Source of the DNA: Flavobacteriaceae bacterium
GTDB taxonomy: Bacteria > Bacteroidota > Bacteroidia > Flavobacteriales > Flavobacteriaceae
Assembly: GCA_013214275.1 (NCBI GenBank)
Contig: JABSPP010000088.1
Location: forward strand, 1-7,122
DNA length: 7,122 nt
Direction: 5' to 3'
Shown here: in pieces, positions 1-5,767 of the stretch
Numbering within the stretch: the first letter of the stretch is position 1
How the letters are laid out: each line of letters starts with the position of its first letter
The notes under the pieces: generated by a model
The model's input: only the letters and a program-made list of their open reading frames with translations
Databases searched by the model: none
What the model was told of the DNA's origin: nothing
Program-made: the position numbers and the translations under genes

Positions 1-102
1 CTCTTCGGATTGCTTTTTAATTTGTTGCGATTGCTCTAAAATAATTTTTTGAGCCTCTGACAAACGGCGCTCTAATTTTAGTAACTTAGATCTCAAATCC
101 AC
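1..102 (-). CDS. 5' fragment of a divergent gene with a coiled-coil-like N-terminus, product not recognised
   Basis: Read on the minus strand, a frame opens after a TAA at 114-112 and stays open to the window edge. The first usual start is a GTG at 102-100, giving 34 codons beginning MDLRSKLLKLERRLSEAQ and ending QSEE at the edge. The only nearby ATG (104-102) is in another frame and stops after three codons. The peptide is rich in Leu, Glu, Lys, Arg and Gln with roughly heptad-spaced hydrophobics, as in a coiled coil, and codon use looks like that of the neighbouring genes. Coiled-coil N-termini occur in many unrelated proteins, including some transposases such as the IS66 group, so no function is assigned. 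The gene is divergent from the efflux operon and shares its upstream region. Confidence 0.5.
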   Translation of the reverse strand, partial: MDLRSKLLKLERRLSEAQKIILEQSQQIKKQSEE

Positions 103-211
103 ATCGCTAATTTAAAAAAATTATACTTTTGTCTGAAAAAAATTAAGCGGCTGGATAGTTACTAAAAAAGAGTTTGTAATAGCCAAATGTTAAAAAAGTA
201 CTAAAACTTTA

Positions 212-239
212 GAAACTTTTATTGTTTCCAGAGTTTCCA
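212..239. promoter_or_regulatory. Candidate operator: GAAAC / GTTTCCA / GTTTCCA repeat cluster
   Basis: GTTTCCA occurs at 224-230 and again at 233-239, a 9-bp period. An inverted half-site GAAAC lies at 212-216, giving GAAAC-N7-GTTTC. The cluster begins just upstream of the -33 element and fills the spacer up to the -7 element, the position where a bound TetR-type repressor would block RNA polymerase. TetR regulators commonly bind inverted repeats next to their own promoters. Assignment to the adjacent regulator is inferred from position only, and the repeats are short in an AT-rich context. Confidence 0.35.
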
Positions 240-251
240 AATGTATCTTTG
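222..251 (+). promoter_or_regulatory. Bacteroidota-type promoter of the efflux operon (TTG-N19-TATCTTTG)
   Basis: TTG at 222-224 is followed after exactly 19 bases by TATCTTTG at 244-251. This matches the known primary-sigma promoter of Bacteroidota (TTG, 17 to 23 bases, TAnnTTTG). Transcription should start a few bases after 251, around 255-258, which leaves under 10 nt before the ATG at 264. The tetR mRNA would therefore be nearly leaderless. The same region was available as an N-terminal extension of the tetR frame (TTG at 222), but its match to promoter elements argues that it is not translated. Confidence 0.68.
238..245 (-). promoter_or_regulatory. Leftward-facing TAnnTTTG element overlapping the operon promoter
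   Basis: The complement of 238-245 reads TACATTTG, a full match to the Bacteroidota -7 consensus. It shares the TA at 244-245 with the rightward -7 element, so 238-251 forms the symmetric pattern CAAA-N2-TA-N2-TTTG. No good TTG is seen at the expected place for the leftward promoter (about 263-267 on the plus strand), so promoter activity to the left is uncertain. If used, it would give the divergent gene a leader of roughly 130 nt. Confidence 0.35.
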
Positions 252-263
252 TATTCTGATTTC

Positions 264-887
264 ATGAAAGTTAAGATTTTAAATAATGCTGCAGATATGT
301 TCTTAAGCCTAGGTTTTAAGAGTATTACTATGGATGATATTGCCAGATCTTTGGGCATATCTAAAAAGACGATTTACACTCATTACAATAACAAAACAGA
401 GTTGGTTGAAGCAGTGACTAATTACCTGTTCGATACCATTTGTTGTGGAATGAATACCATACACGAGCGTCAGCAAAATTCAATTGCAGAGTTATTTGAA
501 ATCAAAAAACTTTTGATGCAACATTTAAAAGATGAAAAATCATCCCCACAGTATCAACTTCAAAAATACTATCCTAAAATTTATACAAATCTGAAGAAAA
601 GACAATTTGAATTCATGCAAGACTCCATAAAAGATAACTTGATTCGAGGAATCAACCAGAAACTATACAAAACGACTATAAATACAGATTTTGTTACCAG
701 AATTTATATTCATGGAGTCATGGGAATCAAAAATAAAGATATTTTCCCTTTAAATAATTATTCTATGGGAACACTAATGAACTATTATTTAGAATATCAT
801 TTGTGCGGTATTTGTACAGAAAAAGGGATTCACGAATTAGAAAAACAATTACATTCCAGTCAATCAACAAAGCGATTACATGTCTAA
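264..887 (+). CDS. TetR/AcrR-family transcriptional regulator of the efflux operon
   Basis: A 207-residue protein of normal length for TetR regulators. Residues 1-47 form the N-terminal DNA-binding domain: helix 1 with KILNNAADMFLSLGFKS, then the TMDDIARSLGISKKTIYTHY helix-turn-helix, then NNKTELVEAV. This is the classic TetR signature, with the T-I-Y-x-H-Y recognition helix. The remaining roughly 150 residues are helical and variable, as expected for a ligand-binding and dimerisation domain. The frame could be extended upstream to a TTG at 222, but the ATG at 264 is preferred: the family normally starts just before helix 1, the extra 14 residues (MFPEFPN...) look non-family, and a full promoter lies inside that extension. 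The gene is first in the operon, 54 nt ahead of the outer membrane channel gene, and ends in TAA. It probably represses its own operon, inferred from the context typical of TetR-efflux pairs; the inducer is unknown. Confidence 0.9.
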   Translation: MKVKILNNAADMFLSLGFKSITMDDIARSLGISKKTIYTHYNNKTELVEAVTNYLFDTICCGMNTIHERQQNSIAELFEIKKLLMQHLKDEKSSPQYQLQKYYPKIYTNLKKRQFEFMQDSIKDNLIRGINQKLYKTTINTDFVTRIYIHGVMGIKNKDIFPLNNYSMGTLMNYYLEYHLCGICTEKGIHELEKQLHSSQSTKRLHV

Positions 888-941
888 TAAACTTTAGCCA
901 TAAAAAAAATTACACAACAAAAACACCAATACAATCAACAC

Positions 942-2288
942 ATGAAAAAGCACCTTATCATTATTGTCGCTATCCTTTTCACCTTGTCCTCAAGTAGTCA
1001 GGAAAACCAGATGACTCTCTCTTTAGATCAAGCAATAGATTACGCAATAAAAAATAGCTTTAGCAACAGGATTGCTAAAGAAGATATTAAGTCTGCAAAG
1101 AAACAAAAATGGGAAACCACGACCATAGGGTTTCCTAGTATAAACGCTGGTATAGACTATCAGAATTTCTTAAAACAGCAAGTTTCGCTTATACCAGCCG
1201 AGTTTTTTGGTGGAACTCCAGGAGAATTTACTGAGGTAATCTTCGGCACCAAACAAAACCTAAATCTCGCAATAACATTAAAGCAGTTATTGTTTGATGG
1301 CTCTTATTTTGTAGGGTTAGAATCTGCGAGAACCTTTTTAAAAATCTCAGAACAAGCAAAAGAAAAAACAGAATTGCTAACTAGAGAGGCCGTCATAAAT
1401 GCTTATGGAAATGTGTTGATATCAGAAGAAAGCATAAAAATATTAAAAGGAAATATTCAAATTTTAGAGAAAAGTTTAAATGACACTCAAAAGATTTTTG
1501 AAAACGGATTAACAGAGGAAGAAAATGTTGAGCAACTAGAGATTACCTTGGGAAATATTAAGAGTCAGCTGAGTAGTGTAATACGTTTAAAAGCGATTGC
1601 ATACCAAATGCTCAACCTTACAATGGGGAATGATATAGATGTGAAACTTACACTTACAGACACACTAGATTCGTTAACTAGATCAAATATTGATTTGAGA
1701 CTTATTAGCGAATCGTTTAATCTAAATAACCATATCGATTACAGGATTGCAGAAAATGACAGAGAGTCCAAGAGACTTTTGATGCAACTGGAGAAAAGTA
1801 GGGCACTCCCTACGTTAAACGCATTGATTAACTATGGAACCCAGATGAACTCCAACTCAACATCGTTGCTTGATTTCTCGGGCCAAAGAGGATTTAATTA
1901 CTCCTTGCTAGGAGTGAGCTTAAATGTCCCCTTGTTCAGTAGTCTTGCTAGAAGTTCTAGGACTCAGCGAGCAAAAATAAATCTAGACATTGCAGACATC
2001 CAACTAAAAGAGACTGAAGAAAGATTGAGTCTTGAAGCTAAAATGGCTAGAAGTGACTACCAATTAAGTATTGAAAACTATCAAACAGCCAAGAAAAATT
2101 TAGATCTCGCAGAGAAAATAGAGAAGAAACAACGGATTAAATTTGTAGAAGGAATTTCTTCTAGTTTTGACTTAACACAAGCTCAAAATCAGCTATACTC
2201 ACAACAACAAACATTTATTCAATCAATGCTTGATGTGATTGCAAAAAAAGCAGCACTAGAAAATGCATTAAACATCCCACTAAAATAA
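942..2288 (+). CDS. TolC-like outer membrane efflux protein
   Basis: A 448-residue protein of the outer membrane factor (OEP/TolC) family, which forms a trimeric beta-barrel with a long periplasmic alpha-helical tunnel as the exit duct of tripartite pumps. Residues 1-20 are a Sec signal peptide (MKK, a hydrophobic LIIIVAILFTL core, then SSSSQ). The mature start carries the family hallmark MTLSLDQAIDYAIKNS at 24-39. Two OEP repeats follow, roughly 25-230 and 255-445. The second includes LSLEAKMARSDYQLSIENYQ and the closing KAALENALNIPLK. The segment ITLKQLLFDGSYFVGLESA is typical of the Bacteroidota branch. There is no lipobox, unlike OprM-type relatives. The ATG at 942 sits directly before the signal peptide and follows an A-rich leader without Shine-Dalgarno, normal for this phylum. 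The gene ends in TAA 6 nt before the adaptor gene, so the two are almost certainly cotranscribed. No promoter was found in the 54 nt after tetR. Confidence 0.93.
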   Translation: MKKHLIIIVAILFTLSSSSQENQMTLSLDQAIDYAIKNSFSNRIAKEDIKSAKKQKWETTTIGFPSINAGIDYQNFLKQQVSLIPAEFFGGTPGEFTEVIFGTKQNLNLAITLKQLLFDGSYFVGLESARTFLKISEQAKEKTELLTREAVINAYGNVLISEESIKILKGNIQILEKSLNDTQKIFENGLTEEENVEQLEITLGNIKSQLSSVIRLKAIAYQMLNLTMGNDIDVKLTLTDTLDSLTRSNIDLRLISESFNLNNHIDYRIAENDRESKRLLMQLEKSRALPTLNALINYGTQMNSNSTSLLDFSGQRGFNYSLLGVSLNVPLFSSLARSSRTQRAKINLDIADIQLKETEERLSLEAKMARSDYQLSIENYQTAKKNLDLAEKIEKKQRIKFVEGISSSFDLTQAQNQLYSQQQTFIQSMLDVIAKKAALENALNIPLK

Positions 2289-2294
2289 TCCATC

Positions 2295-3491
2295 ATGAGA
2301 ACGATTTACTCAATACTTATCATCATATTGATATTGGCATCCTGTTCTAAGAAAAAAACAAACTCACTGAATAAGGTGTTAGAATCTAACGATACCAGCA
2401 TACTCAAAGAAAAGAAGATAGAGCTCGATAAAGAACTGCAAAAACTCAATAAGCAGATTAACCAACTAAATGAAAAACTAGAAAGTTTAAATCCAGACAA
2501 AAAGATTCCATTAATTACGATCTATCCAATAGAAGAAGAAATATTCACCCATTATCTAGAGTTGCAAGGAAATGTAAAAACCAAACAAAATGTACTCATC
2601 TATCCAGAAGTGTCTGGTTTGCTACAAAAGATTTTAGTCGAAAAAGGACAGCAGGTAGCTAAAGGACAGCTACTGGCGGTAATTGATGATGGCGGTATGC
2701 AACAACAGCTAGCACAAGCGGAGGCAATGGCCCTGTTGACAAAAACGACATATGACCGTCAGAAAAGACTTTGGGATCAGAAGATCGGTTCTGAAATTCA
2801 ATACCTACAAGTAGAAACAGATTATTTAACTAGTAAGAATCTTGTAGAACAATTGACTAAACAACTAGAAAAGTACAAAATAACAGCACCTTTTGCTGGT
2901 GTGATTGACGATGTGATTAAAGATGAGGGAACCATTATAGCTCCAGGTCAAGGTTCTGAGGTATTTAGAATTGTGAATTTGGATAATATGTACGTCGAAA
3001 CAGACGTCCCTGAGACGTACTTAAAGAATGTCACCAAAGGAAAGACAGTTGTGGTAAACTTTCCAATCTTAGGCACTACAATCAATTCAAAAATACGACA
3101 AGCAGGCAACTTTATCAACCCGTCCAACAGAACCTTTAAGATTGAAGTTCCAGTTCCAAATAAGAGTGATAATATAAAGCCCAATTTAACCGCTAGATTG
3201 AAGATCAATGATTATACAAATGGAGAAGCTATACTAATACCATTGAGTATCATTTCTGAAAATGCAGTAGGACAGCAATACGTATATGCAATCTCAGGCG
3301 AGGTAAATAAGGAGAAGGGAACTTATGGGAAAGCGGTACAGAGATTGATTGCTGTTGGAAAGACACAAGGAGATCGAATAGAAGTTTTGGATGGTATTAA
3401 TGTTGGTGACAAGATCATTCTAGAAGGCGCTAGAAGTGTTAAAAATAATCAAGAAGTAAAAATCGCCCACAAAGATCAAAAAGTAAAATAA
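2295..3491 (+). CDS. RND efflux periplasmic adaptor subunit (membrane fusion lipoprotein)
   Basis: A 398-residue HlyD/AcrA-type adaptor linking the inner-membrane pump to the outer membrane channel. The N-terminus is a lipoprotein signal with lipobox L-A-S-C and lipidated Cys17. The following residues (SKKKTNS) lack the acidic pattern of the Bacteroidota surface-export signal, consistent with a periplasm-facing anchor. Residues about 36-66 form a Lys/Glu/Leu/Gln-rich coiled coil ahead of the core. Next come the split lipoyl-like barrel-sandwich halves (about 98-132, with PEVSGLLQKILVEKGQQVAKG, and 195-228, with ITAPFAGVIDDV and EGTIIAPGQ), flanking a helical hairpin (about 135-193). A beta-barrel (about 230-308, with NPSNRTFKIEV and KPNLTARLKI) and a membrane-proximal domain (about 310-392) follow. 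The TAA stop shares its last A with the ATG of the pump gene (TAATG), suggesting translational coupling. All domains appear intact. Substrate cannot be inferred. Confidence 0.93.
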   Translation: MRTIYSILIIILILASCSKKKTNSLNKVLESNDTSILKEKKIELDKELQKLNKQINQLNEKLESLNPDKKIPLITIYPIEEEIFTHYLELQGNVKTKQNVLIYPEVSGLLQKILVEKGQQVAKGQLLAVIDDGGMQQQLAQAEAMALLTKTTYDRQKRLWDQKIGSEIQYLQVETDYLTSKNLVEQLTKQLEKYKITAPFAGVIDDVIKDEGTIIAPGQGSEVFRIVNLDNMYVETDVPETYLKNVTKGKTVVVNFPILGTTINSKIRQAGNFINPSNRTFKIEVPVPNKSDNIKPNLTARLKINDYTNGEAILIPLSIISENAVGQQYVYAISGEVNKEKGTYGKAVQRLIAVGKTQGDRIEVLDGINVGDKIILEGARSVKNNQEVKIAHKDQKVK

Positions 3492-3493
3492 TG
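3489..3493 (+). promoter_or_regulatory. TAATG stop-start overlap coupling adaptor and pump translation
   Basis: The adaptor stop TAA (3489-3491) and the pump start ATG (3491-3493) share one A. No Shine-Dalgarno sequence is seen before the pump start. Such overlaps usually let a terminating ribosome reinitiate, which would keep adaptor and pump production linked. Coupling is inferred from the arrangement. Confidence 0.6.
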
Positions 3494-5767
3494 ACCAATC
3501 AACAAAAGAAAGTAAACAAAGAGTTTCCTATTGCATCGTGGGCGATTAATAACAAGACAACCATGTACGTCTTAATGTTGGTGATTTTTTCTCTTGGCTT
3601 GTCAGCCTTTCTTACCATGCCAAGAGAAAGTTTCCCAGAAATCAAGGAAACCAAAATATATATTAGTTCACTATTCCCTGGAAATACGGCAGAAGATGTT
3701 GAAAAACTCATTACAGATCCGCTTGAAGACAAGTTAAAAACCTTGAGTGGCGTGGTAGATATCACTTCAACATCGCAAGAAGACTACTCTATGGTGACCG
3801 TTGAATTTGAAGAAGGGATTTCGGTAGAAACTGCAAAGCAAAAAGTGAAAGATGAAGTAGATTCCGAAGTGTCTAGCGAAGACTGGCCCACGTTTAATGG
3901 AGCAAAAGTAGATCCAAACATCTTTGAGTTGAGCATATCAGAAGAAGTGGCAATCCTCAATATCAACATTAGCGGAGATTATCCCGTAGAGAAATTAAAA
4001 GAGTTTGGAGAATATCTACAAGACGAGATTGAAGATTTACCTGAAATTAAGAAAGTGGATATCCGTGGAGCTGAGGATAAAGAAGTTGAAGTTGCTGTAG
4101 ATATTTACAAAATGATGGCTGCCCGAGTGAGTTTTGGCGACATTATCAATGCTATCAATAATGGTAATTTAACAATGTCTGCTGGAAACCTTGTGGCTAG
4201 CGGACAAAGAAGAACGATCCGTATTGTAGGTGAAATCGAGAAACCCAGTCAGCTAGAAAACTTTGTGGTGAAATCAGAAAATGGAAATTCGATTTACCTC
4301 AAAGACATTGCTCAAATATTTTTTAAAGACAAAGAAAAAACGACCTATGCGCGTGAATACGATTCCTCACTAAAAAAAGGGACTCCAGTAGTAATGCTGG
4401 ATGTAAAGAAAAGAGCAGGGCAAAACATGGTTCGAGCTGCTGAGCAGATTCAAGAGATTGTAGAAGACACCAAGGCTAAGATATTTCCTCCCAACTTAAA
4501 AGTAACCATTTCCAATGACCAGTCCTCAAAAACCATCGGACAAGTAGATGATATAGTAAACAACATTATCTTCGGGGTGATCCTAGTCGTCATGGTATTG
4601 ATGTTTTTTCTTGGCTTTAAGAATGCCTTATTTGTAGGATTTGCCATACCAATGTCTATGTTTATGTCATTGATGATTCTGAACGCGATGGGATACACCA
4701 TGAATACCATGATTCTCTTTGGATTAATTATGGGATTAGGGATGCTAGTTGACAACGGAATTGTTGTAGTAGAAAATGTTTACCGTTTGATGGACGAAGA
4801 AGGGATGTCTAGAATAGAAGCTGCAAAGAAAGGGATTGGAGAAATCGCATTCCCAATTATTATTTCTACATTAACCACAGTAGCTGCATTTCTCCCACTA
4901 GGGTTTTGGCCAGGTGTGATGGGACAGTTTATGATTTATTTTCCTGTAACATTATCAGTCGTTCTTGGATCGTCACTCTTTGTGGCCATCTTCTTCAATT
5001 CGGTCATGGTATCTCAGTTGATGACTACAGAAGATAAAAACATGCCACTGAACAGAATCATTACGATTACATCCATTCTTGCTTTGATAGGAATCCTTAT
5101 CTACTTCTTCGGAGGCTCCTCAGGAGCACTGGGAACTATTATGGTCTTTACTGCAATCATGTTTTGGGTGTATAGATTTGCACTCAGACCAATGGCAAAT
5201 AGGTTTCAAAACATAGTCTTACCAAGGTGGGAACGTTTCTATGAAGGGATGATTCGAGGGGCTTTAAAAGGATGGAGATCTATTGCTGTAAGTCTGGGAA
5301 CTCTCGTTTTATTAGTGATCTCAATATCTGGGTTCATAACATCCAGCAAATCAGGTAGAACAGAAGTTGAATTCTTTCCTGATAATAAACCCAATCAAAT
5401 TATCGTCTATATCGAATATCCCGAAGGTACAGACATCGAAAAAACCAATGAAATTACCAAAGCAGTAGAAGATCAGGTTTACGGAATTCTCAACGATTCT
5501 GAATATGTAGATGATAAAGGGTATAACTTTTTAGTTGAAAGTGCTGTCTCTCAAGTAGGTGCTGGAGCTGGGAACCCACAGACAGACGGGGGTTCATCAG
5601 CGAGAATGCCTCATAAAGGGAAGATTACAGCAACCATGCGAGAATTTAAATTCCGAAGAGGAGCCAAAAGTGAAGAACTTCAAGCAAAGGTTCAAGAAGC
5701 CTTAAAAGATGTTTATCCTGGAGTCTCTATCTCGGTAGAGAAAGACGCGGTTGGCCCCCCAGCATGA
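3491..5767 (+). CDS. N-terminal portion of the RND pump as it would be translated up to the TGA
   Basis: A 758-residue product if the TGA terminates. TM1 is at about 25-43, followed by the MPRESFPEI segment that opens the first periplasmic region (about 44-350). That region holds the GNTAEDVEKLITDPLED motif at 64-80, typical of the family's first porter subdomain. TM2-TM6 span about 355-505. TM4 contains GLGMLVDNGIVVVEN; Asp421 and Asn422 occupy the place of the AcrB Asp407-Asp408 proton relay, and the D-N version is common in other RND branches. Two additional hydrophobic stretches (about 523-540 and 545-563) lie between TM6 and TM7 (about 596-614), as I recall from other Bacteroidota members. 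The second periplasmic region begins near 620. A Gly/Ser/Asn-rich stretch at 690-710 (GAGAGNPQTDGGSSARMP) lies where the AcrB switch loop is found. The product ends EKDAVGPPA. Confidence 0.72.
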   Translation: MTNQQKKVNKEFPIASWAINNKTTMYVLMLVIFSLGLSAFLTMPRESFPEIKETKIYISSLFPGNTAEDVEKLITDPLEDKLKTLSGVVDITSTSQEDYSMVTVEFEEGISVETAKQKVKDEVDSEVSSEDWPTFNGAKVDPNIFELSISEEVAILNINISGDYPVEKLKEFGEYLQDEIEDLPEIKKVDIRGAEDKEVEVAVDIYKMMAARVSFGDIINAINNGNLTMSAGNLVASGQRRTIRIVGEIEKPSQLENFVVKSENGNSIYLKDIAQIFFKDKEKTTYAREYDSSLKKGTPVVMLDVKKRAGQNMVRAAEQIQEIVEDTKAKIFPPNLKVTISNDQSSKTIGQVDDIVNNIIFGVILVVMVLMFFLGFKNALFVGFAIPMSMFMSLMILNAMGYTMNTMILFGLIMGLGMLVDNGIVVVENVYRLMDEEGMSRIEAAKKGIGEIAFPIIISTLTTVAAFLPLGFWPGVMGQFMIYFPVTLSVVLGSSLFVAIFFNSVMVSQLMTTEDKNMPLNRIITITSILALIGILIYFFGGSSGALGTIMVFTAIMFWVYRFALRPMANRFQNIVLPRWERFYEGMIRGALKGWRSIAVSLGTLVLLVISISGFITSSKSGRTEVEFFPDNKPNQIIVYIEYPEGTDIEKTNEITKAVEDQVYGILNDSEYVDDKGYNFLVESAVSQVGAGAGNPQTDGGSSARMPHKGKITATMREFKFRRGAKSEELQAKVQEALKDVYPGVSISVEKDAVGPPA
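5765..5767 (+). other. In-frame TGA at a glycine position of the pump gene
   Basis: The codons read GGC CCC CCA GCA TGA TAC GCA ATT, that is GPPA-stop-YAI. As I recall them, flavobacterial RND homologues have GPPAGYPI or GPPTGKPI here, so the stop replaces a conserved Gly. GGA is a frequent Gly codon in this window and differs from TGA by one transversion. A C6 run lies immediately upstream (5755-5760), but an indel there would change the frame and the frame is unchanged. Confidence 0.85.

Larger units (their letters stand above)
103..263. other. Divergent AT-rich intergenic regulatory region
   Basis: This stretch separates the leftward fragment from the rightward efflux operon. It is strongly AT-rich with A and T runs and contains no supported gene. 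Its right part (212-251) carries the promoter elements and repeats described separately. The octamer CCAAATGT occurs twice, at 183-190 and 237-244. A TACTTTTG at 124-131 matches the TAnnTTTG element but has no TTG at the usual distance upstream. No riboswitch or strong terminator hairpin was recognised. Confidence 0.6.

Noticed and set aside
124..131. TACTTTTG as a second rightward promoter
   Set aside because: It matches TAnnTTTG, but no TTG or TTTG lies 17 to 23 bases upstream and such short AT-rich matches are expected by chance here.
222..263. N-terminal extension of the TetR regulator from the TTG at 222
   Set aside because: The extra 14 residues do not look like TetR family sequence, and the segment contains a complete promoter. 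The ATG at 264 gives the normal family start.
803..997. Small plus-strand frame bridging tetR and the channel gene
   Set aside because: It lies out of frame over the ends of two well-supported genes and its product has no family features. It is a shadow frame.
5755..5767. Frameshift at the C6 run explaining the broken pump
   Set aside because: Both halves are in the same frame with no missing or extra residues, so an indel is not needed. A single substitution explains the stop.
5765..5767. Alternative genetic code with TGA read as glycine
   Set aside because: Only one in-frame TGA is seen in roughly 2,230 codons while GGA is used often for Gly. A reassigned code would show many such sites.
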